A stretch of DNA of 64,000 bases from Saccharibacillus deserti (GCF_013618475.1 NZ_JABJVN010000004.1:124001-188000), one strand, 5' to 3'; shown: positions 51,501 through 59,292, counted from the first letter of the stretch. Numbers and translations: made by a program. Notes: a model not told the origin generated them from the sequence alone.

Positions 51501-52491
51501 GCGGATCGGTTACGATCGCGTTCTGCACGTTTTGACCGGTCCGGTTTACTTCGAGTGTCCAATCGATACTCTTGGCGTTCAGAGCTCCGTTTGGCGTTCC
51601 TTTTTTACTCATGTCCGGGGCAATGTTCGTCTTGAATACCAGATCGACGACCTGTTCGCCGCCTTTGATCGGGAATTTGATCTGCTGCTGCGTGGAACCC
51701 GTAATCTTCTGCTTATCGAATTGGGTTTCCACCGTCAGCTTGCCCTGCACGGCATCGTACTGCGTAATGGATTCGTTGAATGTCATCACGACCTGACGGC
51801 TCTGCCGATCCACCTTGAACGTGCCTACGCTGTTTCCGTCGTCCATAAGCAGCGGACCGGAAATGTCGTTGAAGAGCACGAACTTGTCGGCCGGAAGCAG
51901 GTCGAACGTAAACGTATCGCCGGATACGTAATCGTGTCCGTCGCCGAGTACCCAATTGAAGTCCAGCTTCACTTTGGCTCCCTGTTCGTACACGCCGTTT
52001 GTAACCGTCTGGCCGTTCGCGTCGAATACGGTCAGCTCAACCGACGTAATCAGGTTCTCCGTCATCGCCTTTGGAGCTCTGGGCTCCGCGGCCAGTGCGG
52101 AAAATTTCTGGGGCGCGGCTTCTTCGGTCTCCTTCGGTGCGGCTCCTTCTTCATCGGCCGGGGCCTTTTCTTCCTCGACAACCGGAGCCGGGGGTTGTTC
52201 TTCCGCCGGAGCCTTTTCTTCCTCGACGGTCGGAGCCGGAGATTGTTCTTCTGCCGGGACGGCTTCTCCCGCTGCAGGAGTCTGTTCCTGCCCACCGGCG
52301 GTTATCTCGGGCTTAGATGCTTCCGGATCCGTACCTTGTTCCGACTGCTGCGTACCGTCGGTTATCTCCGAGGTCTGCGCCGTACCGGTCCCCGCCTCTT
52401 CCGCCTGTGCAGCCGCCGCAAAGCCGAAGCCCTGCAGAATCTGAACCACAAGCAGCAGGCCGATGACCAGCAGGCTCATTTTCCTTCTCAT
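48568..52491 (-). CDS. LPXTG-anchored multidomain adhesin-like protein
   Basis: 1307-aa surface protein. The signal peptide leads into an acidic Pro/Glu-rich spacer (about 30-130). A long array of Ig-like, collagen-adhesin-type modules follows (about 135-1040), with lines such as SWTITVNQNKAKMNGVTITD and YTITYTTEFDPKKVNMKNQA. A SpaA/Cna-B domain (QLTVVKVDANDSSKLLAGAV, TETNAPEGYAL) and a (TPPV)n spacer come next. The cell-wall sorting signal is DVLPQTGDFS, a hydrophobic stretch and a charged tail VRKNSLQK. AAAGGAGG is 10 bases before the ATG. Sortase-anchored; no sortase gene is in the window. Confidence 0.88.
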   Translation of the reverse strand: MRRKMSLLVIGLLLVVQILQGFGFAAAAQAEEAGTGTAQTSEITDGTQQSEQGTDPEASKPEITAGGQEQTPAAGEAVPAEEQSPAPTVEEEKAPAEEQPPAPVVEEEKAPADEEGAAPKETEEAAPQKFSALAAEPRAPKAMTENLITSVELTVFDANGQTVTNGVYEQGAKVKLDFNWVLGDGHDYVSGDTFTFDLLPADKFVLFNDISGPLLMDDGNSVGTFKVDRQSRQVVMTFNESITQYDAVQGKLTVETQFDKQKITGSTQQQIKFPIKGGEQVVDLVFKTNIAPDMSKKGTPNGALNAKSIDWTLEVNRTGQNVQNAIVTDPLPAGLKLQENSVAVYPLTFNLDGSPAAAGTALPSSDYTLGKADGDKEFTLSFNNPIDSAYRIVFKTDVTEAAVFNGAQAKFDNTATFDGDNIDEANASASVTIQSGALLNKKSTGTNAIDQSISWAIEYNYGERSITQADAKLEDLFDASQKLKNGASDIKVYEVSTASGSAVKGALVDASAYTVTLTPEQNGKTGFVLQFNAPIDSAYVIEYQTIAAKEVYGKETITNTVTANGETKTATRDLNQVFLDKKRSGVNYTDKTVSWTITVNQNKAKMNGVTITDTFPNGGLTLKPETVVVKDSSQNTVSDSVYELSALGTPPDYSKGFTLTFNNEIEDKYTITYTTEFDPKKVNMKNQAALNWIDTLDSKPREVIKEDGFDPNAYTKNNGYKNGSYDAKTKQLSWSVGINYNGEALNGASIEDVLEANQSLVADSLKLHKMVIKPDGTVTAGTEVTAADYAFTYDPAARKIVVTLKQNDTSAYILTFKTTLEGKLIADKASNTAVVKNGSNDSWSLTGSVTIPKGGQYVSKNGEQNGENIDWKIEINAAQSSVTDAIVTDKPTANQVLLPKTFRLYEADVQVNAQDPAKSTLTKAKELTPETDYKIEIKKNAQGNDYFTLTFAEKEISKAFILEYSTLINAANNEKVSNTVAFEGKNVDTISKETSDDVIVGVSSGSGSGSGVRGQLTVVKVDANDSSKLLAGAVFTLDRKLADGTIVRIGEQTTGADGKAVFTKLLSGSYILTETNAPEGYALDLTSAKRTIEVNAAGTNNVTIKNSKTPVTPPVTPPVTPPVTPPVTPPVTPPVTPPVTPPVTPPVTPPVTPPVTGLFFPVLPLPTPLITLPEDGPPAGGIDVDPDPVTPEPTPVTPPAPTVPVVTPPAPTPVPTPVPDDSIDINDETPQGGLDVNPDPTPGEPQPVPAPVESPDGPTPSGTVSVEGDVLPQTGDFSTTPIRGVGLGLILIGLIGFLLVRKNSLQK
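49024..49166. repeat. Tandem repeat coding (TPPV)n
   Basis: About eleven consecutive 12-base units of the form GGCGGCGTTACC or GGCGGAGTCACC, many grouped as 24-base pairs. They encode the Pro-rich spacer before the anchor of the adhesin and are prone to copy-number change. Confidence 0.9.
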
Positions 52492-52597
52492 TTTCCGTTA
52501 TCCTCCTTTTGTGTATGTAAACATGCTTGCTTGGCAATCGCCTGAGAAGAAGCATAGACCAAGCACATATACAAAAAATGAACATGCCGGAAAAAGA

Positions 52598-52653
52598 CAA
52601 AAAAAGCGACGCAAACCGGAATCCGCGCCCGGCGGATTTCGGTTTGCGTCGCT
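52598..52653 (-). terminator. Rho-independent terminator of the kinase operon
   Basis: AAAGCGACGCAAACCG...CGGTTTGCGTCGCTTT with inner ATTCCGC-like stem; on the minus strand it is followed by TTTTTTT. Confidence 0.9.
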
Positions 52654-52679
52654 TTCGTTTCATGATTTCCAAGCAAAGA

Positions 52680-54668
52680 TCACAGAGCTTTCAGATCGAG
52701 TTCCGCCTGAGCCAGCGCCTGGGCGGTACCGCCCGCTTCGCGCAGCGCCGCTTCCTGCCTGGCGCGTATGCCCGACGAGATGCGCATCAGCTCTCCGGGA
52801 CCCGCGGATAGACGCCGTTCCAGCTCGCGCGTCCGGGCTTCGACCGCGCGTTCCACGGCGAGCACTTCGGCCGCCGGAACCCGCCCGAGCACCGGATCGA
52901 AAGTGAACCGGCGTTCGATCCGGTCCCGCCAGGCGAGCAGCATGCGCGTATTGGCCGGGCCGAAGCCCGGAACGCGCGCCAGACGGTGCGTCTCGACTTC
53001 CAGCGCAGTCTCGATACCGAACAGCGCCAGCGTCGCCCGGCGGCCCGGGCCGATTCCGTCAAGCTGCGCCTGCTCGATCCGCTGCCGCCGCAGATAAACC
53101 TGCAGCTGCACCGCACGCTGCCTGCCTTCCAGCCGGCGCAGCTCGCCGGCTTTGTAGCCCTCAAGATCGAGATAATCGCGCCGCGCCTGCTCCAGTTCCT
53201 GAAGCTTGGCGGAGAAAGCGCCGTGCCCGCTCGCTTCGATATAGAGGCGGGAGACCTCGTTCCACCGGACCCGAAGACGGCTGCAGGTTTCGGTGCGTTC
53301 TTCGCGCAGAGCCCGGCGGCCTCTTCCCGCCGCCAGAAGCAGCAGATTGAAGCCTGCCAGCACGCCGACGGTCAGCATCCAGAATCCGGGCAGGAAGATC
53401 CATACCCCCGCACCCGAAGCCAGGGACAGCAGGGACAAAGCCCCCCGCCATCTTTTTCGCCTGAGATAGGCCGTCACCGGTGCCGAGAACTGCGGCTGCA
53501 GGGACGACGGTTCCGGCAGCGTACGCGCGCCCGCAGGCTTCGGCACGCGCTGAATTTGCCCCCATACGGCCGGCAGGTGGAATCCGGCGCCGGGATCGGC
53601 GGAGGAAGATCCCGCGCCGGCCTGTGCAGCGCCCGCGGAAGTGCGGTAAGCGGAATCCGCCGGGCGAAACAGAAGGCCGCCGGTTGCGGCTTCCATGGCG
53701 CACCAGGGGCAGGAGGCGGCATGGGCGGGATAATGGTGCCAGGCATTGGCGGCACAAGGAACCAGGGTTCCGCCCATCTCCTGCAGCGCAGACACCCATT
53801 CCTGCGCATTCGGACGGCGCGTCATGGACTCCTGCGCAAAAGCGCGCAGGAACAGCGCCTGCACCGTCGGCGGCAGCAGCTGCAGCGGCAGCGAGCCCGG
53901 AGGCGGCTGCATCTGCCGTCCGGACGAAGAAGGGCCGTAAGCGAAACGGAATTCGCGGATCGCCCGCTCGATCGGCATCTCGCCCTGTCCGGAATACTTG
54001 CCGGCAAACGGATGGCGCCCCATAAAGAGCAGCATGAAGATAAAGACGGCCAGACCGAAATTGTCGTGATTGCGGGTGCGGACCATGCCGCGAAAAGAAG
54101 TGACGCCCTGCAGCTCCGGCGGCATATACATAGGGATGCCGACGTCGCAGCCGAATCGTTTGCTGCCCGATTGGACCTGAAAGCTGTCGCAGTCCAACAT
54201 CAGGATGGTAGCCTGATCGGTCACGTAAAAGTTGCTGTGGTTGATGTCTCCGACCACATGGCCTTCTTCGTGGACGGCCGCGAAAGCCCGGGCCAGATTG
54301 GCGGCGGTATGTACCAGGAACGGATAACCGGCCTGGGCAAATTCGGTCAAACGGGTCTTCGGACCGTAAAGCTTGTGAATTTCCTTGCCGTTTAGACGCG
54401 GCATCAGAAATCCGATGACGCGGCGGCCGGAATCCCGCAGCACTTCGACCGGCCATACGGTGAAGCGCAGCAGCCTTTCCGTTTTCAGCCGCACCATCGC
54501 TTCGATCTTGTCCTGCTTTTCTTTTGGCAGCGGCTTATGATAGATTTTCGCGACCACTTCCGGACGGCCGGCGACTTCAAATACCGAACCTTCTCCGCCC
54601 CGACCCAGTTCCTGGCCGAAGATCACATCCGCACCCCTTCCGCTTACGATCCGGTCCGCCCGCTTCAT
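52680..54668 (-). CDS. TerY-P-type protein kinase with Zn-ribbon-like, TM and HhH segments
   Basis: 662-aa protein. The kinase domain (about 1-300) has LGRGGEGSVFEVAG, the Lys in VVAKIYHKPL, the catalytic loop VVGDINHSNFYV and the Mg-binding LDCDSFQV. A CxxC-containing segment (HAASCPWCAME, about 325) follows. After it come a linker, two hydrophobic helices (about 415-460), a coiled-coil and tandem helix-hairpin-helix motifs (LDGIGPGRR, VPGFGPANTRML). This matches the kinase arm of the VWA-PP2C-kinase triads. Its ATG overlaps the PP2C stop as ATGA. Last gene of the operon. Confidence 0.85.
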   Translation of the reverse strand: MKRADRIVSGRGADVIFGQELGRGGEGSVFEVAGRPEVVAKIYHKPLPKEKQDKIEAMVRLKTERLLRFTVWPVEVLRDSGRRVIGFLMPRLNGKEIHKLYGPKTRLTEFAQAGYPFLVHTAANLARAFAAVHEEGHVVGDINHSNFYVTDQATILMLDCDSFQVQSGSKRFGCDVGIPMYMPPELQGVTSFRGMVRTRNHDNFGLAVFIFMLLFMGRHPFAGKYSGQGEMPIERAIREFRFAYGPSSSGRQMQPPPGSLPLQLLPPTVQALFLRAFAQESMTRRPNAQEWVSALQEMGGTLVPCAANAWHHYPAHAASCPWCAMEAATGGLLFRPADSAYRTSAGAAQAGAGSSSADPGAGFHLPAVWGQIQRVPKPAGARTLPEPSSLQPQFSAPVTAYLRRKRWRGALSLLSLASGAGVWIFLPGFWMLTVGVLAGFNLLLLAAGRGRRALREERTETCSRLRVRWNEVSRLYIEASGHGAFSAKLQELEQARRDYLDLEGYKAGELRRLEGRQRAVQLQVYLRRQRIEQAQLDGIGPGRRATLALFGIETALEVETHRLARVPGFGPANTRMLLAWRDRIERRFTFDPVLGRVPAAEVLAVERAVEARTRELERRLSAGPGELMRISSGIRARQEAALREAGGTAQALAQAELDLKAL

Positions 54669-55453
54669 GACGATTCTTCCCGTTCGCGCTGCCAGGTCGC
54701 CAGGACAAGCGTCTTGTCGTCGTCGGTCCGTTCATTGACCCGATCCGAGTCGAGAAACGCACGCAGCGAATCGCTGTAGCGCGTATGATCTTCTTCTTCG
54801 AGACGTCTCAGTACGGAGAAGAAAGGACGGAAAAAAGGGGCATAGGCGCTCCGGGTCTGGTAATGCAGCGCCAGACGCTGCAGCCCGTCGGTAAACACGG
54901 CGACCTCGCCGTACGTACGCTCCGTATGCAGACTGTGCTGCAAAAACTTTTTGGCGCTGCTCTGCGTCGCAAAATACGTCATGTTCTCGTATTCGCCCTG
55001 CTGGGGCCAGAATGCCCACATATACTCGTCCTCCTTTTCCGCATATACGATCGCGCCGTCGCCGATCTGGATAAAGACCGCCGCGCCTTCGCAGATGACC
55101 GCCGCAAGAAACGTGCAGGCGAACTCCCTCGACCGGCAGCCCGCTTTGGCGGCACGCGCTCTTACGGCCCGCTGGAACCGGCCGAGCCAGCTCTCGCAGA
55201 ATTCGCGCGTCAATTCCTCCACCTGCCCTCCGCGGGCAAAATGGCTGCCGACCGCGTCGGCAAACAGGGTGCAGGCAAGCTCCGAGCCTTCGTCCGAACG
55301 CGAGGCGCTTCCGGCACCGTCCGAAGCGGCCGCCAGCAGCACCCGGGTACCGCCCGGACCCTCGAACGTCCGGCTCAGCGAATAATCCTGGCAGGGAGTA
55401 CCGTTCTTGGCATGCGACGTGCCGCGTACGGAGACGTTCGCGTACTTCCACAT
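54665..55453 (-). CDS. PP2C-like protein phosphatase of the triad
   Basis: 262-aa serine/threonine phosphatase-like protein. Metal-binding Asp residues appear in AAASDGAGSASRSDEGSELA and in AVFIQIGDGAIVYAE, then VAVFTDGLQRLALHYQ and DDDKTLVLATW at the end. The N-terminus [20 protein letters not shown] is typical of PP2C_2-type members in TerY-P operons. The start codon shares one base with the VWA stop (TGATG), and the 3' end overlaps the kinase start. Confidence 0.88.
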   Translation of the reverse strand: MWKYANVSVRGTSHAKNGTPCQDYSLSRTFEGPGGTRVLLAAASDGAGSASRSDEGSELACTLFADAVGSHFARGGQVEELTREFCESWLGRFQRAVRARAAKAGCRSREFACTFLAAVICEGAAVFIQIGDGAIVYAEKEDEYMWAFWPQQGEYENMTYFATQSSAKKFLQHSLHTERTYGEVAVFTDGLQRLALHYQTRSAYAPFFRPFFSVLRRLEEEDHTRYSDSLRAFLDSDRVNERTDDDKTLVLATWQREREESS

Positions 55454-56124
55454 CAGATCAGCGCCCATCCTTCCGGCGAAGCCGGATTTTCCAACCGGAT
55501 CTGGTCGCCGGGCGTCGAATGCGAAACCGAATTCAGCGAATTCGACAGCCAGGAGAACAGATCGGCGAAGCGCAGCCCTTTGAGCTTGAGCGGCGCGCGG
55601 GTCGCAATCTGGTTCAGTACGTTCATATCGGCGTTCTCGACGCCCACCGCGAAGAACATGAACGACTTCGCCGCTTCGCCTTCGCGGACCAGGGAGGCCG
55701 CACGCTGCCAATCGTCGGTCGGCGCTCCGTCGGTAATGAGGAAGATCCACGGCCGGTAATACGAGATCCCGTTTTGTTTATAGACATTCTTGCGGTCTTC
55801 GAGCATCGCGACCGCTTTCTCGATGGCCGCACCCATCGGCGTATTGCCGCTGGCCGTCAGCATCGGCGGGTAGAAATCGTCGGGCGTGCCGAAATCGGAG
55901 GTAGCCTGCACCGGTCCGAAACTGACCACGGCAAGTTCCACGCGTTTGACGGACATGCTGTCGGTCATCAGTTCTTCCTTAAAAGAAGACAGGCCGCGGT
56001 TCAGCTCCTCGATCGGCTGCCCGCTCATCGAATACGAAGTGTCCAGCAGCAAAATGCAGGGACATCTCGGCTCGGGGTTTTCCGCAAACTCCGCGGCAAA
56101 CGGTATCTGGTCGAATTCAAACAT
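55453..56124 (-). CDS. VWA domain protein, TerY-like
   Basis: 223-aa von Willebrand A domain protein. The MIDAS motif reads [11 protein letters not shown], with [12 protein letters not shown] and [12 protein letters not shown] supplying the remaining metal ligands. No signal peptide; cytoplasmic. It belongs to the TerY class that works with a PP2C phosphatase and a kinase. It overlaps the rluF gene upstream by eight bases and touches the phosphatase gene downstream. Confidence 0.9.
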   Translation of the reverse strand: MFEFDQIPFAAEFAENPEPRCPCILLLDTSYSMSGQPIEELNRGLSSFKEELMTDSMSVKRVELAVVSFGPVQATSDFGTPDDFYPPMLTASGNTPMGAAIEKAVAMLEDRKNVYKQNGISYYRPWIFLITDGAPTDDWQRAASLVREGEAAKSFMFFAVGVENADMNVLNQIATRAPLKLKGLRFADLFSWLSNSLNSVSHSTPGDQIRLENPASPEGWALI

Positions 56125-56878
56125 CGCAAGCAGTCCCTTCGTCTGTGATCTCGTCGTTCTTTCCGGCCTCTTCCTGCCGGTCCTCCCCGTCTTGCAGAGC
56201 CTCGAACAGTTTATTCAGCTCTTCCGTACCCAGATTCCGCCACTGCCCCGTCTCCAGACCGTCCAGCCGCACATTCATGATACGCTCGCGCCGGAGCTGC
56301 GTAACCCGGTACCCCAGTTCTTTGCACATGCGGCGGATCTGCCGGTTCAGTCCCTGCGTCAGTCGAATGCCAAAAGAACATTCGCCGATCGCGTAGGCTT
56401 GGCAGGGCAGGGTAACGGTGTCCATGATGGCGACTCCCTGCCGCATACGCTGCAGAAAATCTTCGGTCACCGGTTTGTCCACCGTAACCGCATATTCTTT
56501 CTCGTGTCCGTTCTCCGCCCGCATCATCCGATTGACGATACTGCCGTCGTTGGTGAGCAGAATCAAACCTTCGGAATCTTTGTCGAGCCTGCCCACGGGA
56601 AAGATCCGCACAGGGAAGTCCATAAAATCGGCGATATTGCCCGCTACTCCTTCCGCATGCGTACACACGATTCCCCGCGGTTTGTTGAGCGCCAGATAGA
56701 CCGCCTCGGCTTTCTGAGGAATCGCCCGGCCGTCGATCGTTACCTTATCGCCGGGCTGTACGTGGTCTGCCCCGCCGCACGGCTGCCCGTTGATCGAGAT
56801 CCGTCCCGCGGCCAGCAGACGATTCGTCTCCCGCCTGGAACAGAAGCCGGTCTCGCTGACATATTTATTGATGCGCAT
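56117..56878 (-). CDS. rluF: 23S rRNA pseudouridine synthase, RluF-like
   Basis: 253-aa enzyme of the RsuA/RluB/RluF group. An N-terminal S4 domain ([20 protein letters not shown]) binds RNA. The catalytic Asp lies in [20 protein letters not shown], and [17 protein letters not shown] is typical. RluF modifies 23S U2604 in E. coli. The acidic C-terminal tail of about 20 aa is extra. The ATG at 56878 is preferred; a TTG at 56890 is possible. Its tail overlaps the VWA gene, so the housekeeping enzyme and the triad are translated from one message. Confidence 0.88.
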   Translation of the reverse strand: MRINKYVSETGFCSRRETNRLLAAGRISINGQPCGGADHVQPGDKVTIDGRAIPQKAEAVYLALNKPRGIVCTHAEGVAGNIADFMDFPVRIFPVGRLDKDSEGLILLTNDGSIVNRMMRAENGHEKEYAVTVDKPVTEDFLQRMRQGVAIMDTVTLPCQAYAIGECSFGIRLTQGLNRQIRRMCKELGYRVTQLRRERIMNVRLDGLETGQWRNLGTEELNKLFEALQDGEDRQEEAGKNDEITDEGTACDV

Positions 56879-56949
56879 AGGTCGTGCCAACTTTCGTTTC
56901 TTCTATAGATAATACCCGGAATGCGGACTTCATGAAAATTTTTCGCTCT

Positions 56950-57008
56950 AAAAAAAGAAAACGCCTCCCCGCCCGCATACAAAGTATCATGCCGGCGGCG
57001 AAGGCGTT
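56950..57008 (-). terminator. Terminator after the Nfu-like gene
   Basis: AACGCCT/AGGCGTT outer stem with an inner GC-rich GCC/GGC part; TTTTCTTTTTTT follows on the minus strand. Confidence 0.72.
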
Positions 57009-57048
57009 CATCGATCGGACGGCCGTTTTTTAGCTTGCCAAAAACGTC

Positions 57049-57318
57049 CTACGGGTATACGCGCCGGAAAGCTTCTTCCACTTCGGGAAGAATGCTGTCC
57101 CAGTCGGCATCCGGCTGTTTGCTGACCGTCACGAAATCGCGCATGCCGAAGATATTGTCCACTCCGTCAATCGCGACCAGTGCCGCAGCCAGCGGATGAT
57201 CGCTGGATTCTCCCGCTTTCACGGACGTACTTTTCGGACCTTCGAACAGAACGGAATCCGCTCCGATTCGGACCGAATTGGGGTTTGGGGTATGCTGAAC
57301 CTGATAGTTGACTGCGAT
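57049..57318 (-). CDS. Nfu N-terminal domain protein (NifU-like), ATC start proposed
   Basis: About 89 aa consisting of an Nfu_N domain alone: VQHTPNPNSVRIGADSVLFE, then LAAALVAIDGVDNIFGMRDF and a short helix. These domains accompany Fe-S scaffold proteins, but the Cys-bearing NifU C-terminal domain is absent. CGAAAGAGGTG (57325-57335) is an excellent ribosome site. The only conventional codon near it (GTG at 57327) lies inside the site, while an ATC at 57318 is six bases beyond. I therefore propose ATC initiation. Confidence 0.72.
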   Translation of the reverse strand: MAVNYQVQHTPNPNSVRIGADSVLFEGPKSTSVKAGESSDHPLAAALVAIDGVDNIFGMRDFVTVSKQPDADWDSILPEVEEAFRRVYP

Positions 57319-57391
57319 GATCCTCACCTCTTTCGTTGGTTTGCCCGCATTTCTGCGCACGAATTGGCTCTATTGTACCATACGCCCGGCG

Positions 57392-57424
57392 CAAGCGGCT
57401 CGGCAAAATGCCCGACAGCCGCTT
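57392..57424 (-). terminator. Hairpin after CYTH gene, no T-run
   Basis: AAGCGGCT and AGCCGCTT with an inner GGC/GCC stem, between the CYTH stop and the Nfu leader. A possible weak terminator. Confidence 0.35.
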
Positions 57425-57448
57425 CTCACGCCGGTTCTTCAATCCTTT

Positions 57449-57955
57449 TCAACCGCCGTGGATCCGATTCTGCAGATCTCTCCACACTTTCTTGTTGCTG
57501 TATTCCCGCTTCGAACTGATATCCTCGCCGAACCAGTCGGGGGCTTCAAAAGCTTCCGCAGCTTCGAGCGATTCGAACTCCACCTCCGCTACGGTAAGAT
57601 TGAGCTGTTCGTAGCGGTCGATTTCGACCGTGAAGCCGTTCCACTCGCCGGTCGTGCGCGTCTTGGTCAGCGGGACGGCACCCGAAGCTTGAAACAGCTG
57701 CTCGTAAATGCTGGCCGTAATCGAATATTCGATCTCTTCGCGGCTCATGCCGTTGCCCTGTTTGAACGTATGCGTATGTTCCACTTCTCCCGTATCGACA
57801 TCGACCAGCCGCCGCACCCGGACTTCCTGCTGCTCGTCCAGCGCCAGATACGTCTGCTCGATTTTCTGCTCCGAACGCCGGATAAAAGCACCTTCTGCAA
57901 TTAGTTCTTCCGGTTTGCGGCCCAGCAAAAATTTACGTTCGATTTCCATGCCCAT
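57449..57955 (-). CDS. CYTH domain protein (triphosphate tunnel type)
   Basis: 168-aa cytoplasmic protein with the CYTH hallmark ExExK as MEIERKFLL at the N-terminus. It then shows the alternating charged strands of a triphosphate tunnel (QEVRVRRLVD, HTHTFKQGNGMSREEIEY, FTVEIDRYEQLNLTVAEVEF). Family activities include thiamine triphosphatase, inorganic triphosphatase and class IV adenylate cyclase; which applies is unknown. AAGGAGGG is nine bases before the ATG at 57955. Confidence 0.88.
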   Translation of the reverse strand: MGMEIERKFLLGRKPEELIAEGAFIRRSEQKIEQTYLALDEQQEVRVRRLVDVDTGEVEHTHTFKQGNGMSREEIEYSITASIYEQLFQASGAVPLTKTRTTGEWNGFTVEIDRYEQLNLTVAEVEFESLEAAEAFEAPDWFGEDISSKREYSNKKVWRDLQNRIHGG

Positions 57956-58044
57956 CTTGGCGGTCCCTCCTTCATTTCTCCGTTCTCTTTCCAATTATAC
58001 CCCGAAAGATTGCGGTGCCGAAAGCGATGCCCGGGAAACTGCAC

Positions 58045-58072
58045 ACAAAAAAAGCGCGTCTCGCACGCGCTT
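58045..58072 (-). terminator. Rho-independent terminator after Spo0E-like gene
   Basis: AAGCGCGT-GCGAG-ACGCGCTT then TTTTT on the minus strand. Confidence 0.85.
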
Positions 58073-58134
58073 ATCCAGATGGACGGAAATCCTCCGATCA
58101 CAGACCTGCCTTGCTCCTTTTTCAACGGTCTGCT

Positions 58135-58290
58135 TCAGCCGCTTTTGCGGCGGTCATATTCATTTAGCCAATCGTCAAGCTTCCGGGATTGAACCAGCAC
58201 CCTTTCATCCAGAAAACCGTACCGGTCCGCAAGCTGATACAAAATCCGCCGCTGGTGCTCCATCTCGTTCTGGATCTCTTCCTTGTTCAT
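58135..58290 (-). CDS. Spo0E-like aspartyl phosphatase peptide
   Basis: 51-aa protein starting MNKEEIQNEMEHQRRILYQL and containing the family signature SRKLDDWLNEY (S-x-x-L-D). Spo0E-type proteins form a two-helix hairpin and dephosphorylate Spo0A-P, restraining sporulation. GGGAGGG is seven bases before the ATG, and a terminator follows the stop. It indicates a sporulating host. Confidence 0.85.
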   Translation of the reverse strand: MNKEEIQNEMEHQRRILYQLADRYGFLDERVLVQSRKLDDWLNEYDRRKSG

Positions 58291-58583
58291 CTGCACGCCC
58301 TCCCGCGCGAATTCATGTTACCTTTAAAATCGGTAAACCGACAGCTTCCCGAAATAGAATTCCCATATTTTATATCAAATTATTTACGGAAAACTATTGA
58401 GAAAATGGCTTAACATGCCGAAAAAGAATAACGGAAGCTGCTGCACGGTATAAAAAAAAGCCGTTATTCGGCTAATTGTAACAAGCTCAAACGGCTTTGT
58501 CCTGTATTCGTTACATTTTTGTCATTTATGTTTCATTTTTAGACACTTCGCATCATCTGGTCCAAGAACTTTGTAATAGGGGT
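58291..58583. other. Intergenic region with an orphan minus-strand terminator-like hairpin
   Basis: This AT-rich gap separates the divergent Spo0E-like and NlpC/P60 units. At 58461-58484 the minus strand shows AGCCG-AATAA-CGGCT plus a run of eight T, a terminator-like hairpin with no evident gene upstream of it. No reading frame is supported. Confidence 0.4.
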
Positions 58584-58613
58584 TTGACAAATCAGCAGGC
58601 GGTAGGGTAGAGT
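58584..58613 (+). promoter_or_regulatory. Promoter of the riboswitch-controlled gene
   Basis: TTGACA (58584-58589), an 18-base spacer and TAGAGT (58608-58613), just upstream of the riboswitch. Confidence 0.65.
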
Positions 58614-58637
58614 ATCAATAGTTACAAAATATTAATA

Positions 58638-58753
58638 AATGCCGAATTTCTTTGCAAGAAAACGGGGGAACCATGTCGGGTGAATTATTCTTGTTCCAGA
58701 GGGAGTATAGGGAAATTCCTACCACCGAACCCTTAGCTAACTCCGTAGGCATC
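58638..58753 (+). ncRNA. c-di-AMP (ydaO/yuaA) riboswitch
   Basis: The aptamer's conserved stretches appear in the right order: AACGGGGGAACC, GGGTGAATT, AGAGGGAGTA, CCGAACCC, TAGCTAACTCCGTAGGC. A closing stem pairs ATGCC (58639-58643) with GGCAT (58748-58752). c-di-AMP binding normally switches such genes off. It precedes a secreted NlpC/P60 cell-wall hydrolase, the classic target. The linker to the ribosome site is short (about 5 bases), so control may be on translation or by a hidden terminator. Confidence 0.9.
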
Positions 58754-58767
58754 AGGGGGAAAAATTT

Positions 58768-59238
58768 TTGAAGAAGCTAGTCATTTCCGTATTGGGAGCA
58801 GCCATCGTACTTACGTCAGGGGCAGCAAGTACATATGCCGCCAGCTCCGCACCGATCAATGCCGCAGTCAGTCAAGTCTCGGGAACGCCTTACAAATATG
58901 GCGGTACTACCACATCAGGTTTCGATTGTTCCGGATTTACCAGATACATCTTCAAGAAATTCGGCGTTACCTTGGCACGCACAGCGGCAAGCCAAGCTCA
59001 GCAGGGCTCGACCATTTCGAAGTCCAACCTTCGGGTAGGCGATCTGGTCTTCTTCAATACGACAGGCCGCGGGATTTCGCACGTAGGTTTCTATGTAGGC
59101 AACGGCAAATTCGCCAACTCTTCGAGCAGCAAGGGCGTTAGCGTAGCAAGCCTGTCCAATTCGTATTGGGCCAACCGTTATGTCACCGCCAAGCGCGTTA
59201 CAAGCGATTGGACGTACGAGCAGATGGTGAACAGATGA
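58768..59238 (+). CDS. Secreted NlpC/P60 peptidoglycan hydrolase
   Basis: 156-aa exported endopeptidase. The signal peptide (cleavage near TYAASSA) is followed directly by an NlpC/P60 domain: catalytic Cys in GFDCSGFTRYIF, His in GISHVGFYVG, and an Asn/His-type third position near KFANSSSSKGV. It cuts peptide stems in the cell wall. The start is TTG, eight bases after AGGGGGA. Under a c-di-AMP riboswitch. Confidence 0.9.
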   Translation: MKKLVISVLGAAIVLTSGAASTYAASSAPINAAVSQVSGTPYKYGGTTTSGFDCSGFTRYIFKKFGVTLARTAASQAQQGSTISKSNLRVGDLVFFNTTGRGISHVGFYVGNGKFANSSSSKGVSVASLSNSYWANRYVTAKRVTSDWTYEQMVNR

Positions 59239-59292
59239 TTTTCTTCGTATTTTCCCTGCATCTCTTACATCGCAAATAAAGACTTTCCATTT

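Noticed and set aside
47881-52545. 1554-codon open frame with Arg/Tyr repeats on the plus strand
   Set aside because: It lies antisense to the adhesin and partly over the response regulator; the Arg/Tyr runs are just the complement of the (TPPV)n coding repeat.
52492-52600. c-di-GMP (GEMM) riboswitch upstream of the adhesin
   Set aside because: Adhesins can carry one, but the conserved GEMM core segments are missing; only a GCTTGG/CCAAGC pairing is seen.
58461-58484. Small RNA or gene ended by the minus-strand hairpin
   Set aside because: The hairpin plus T-run looks like a terminator, but no promoter or reading frame for such a transcript could be supported.
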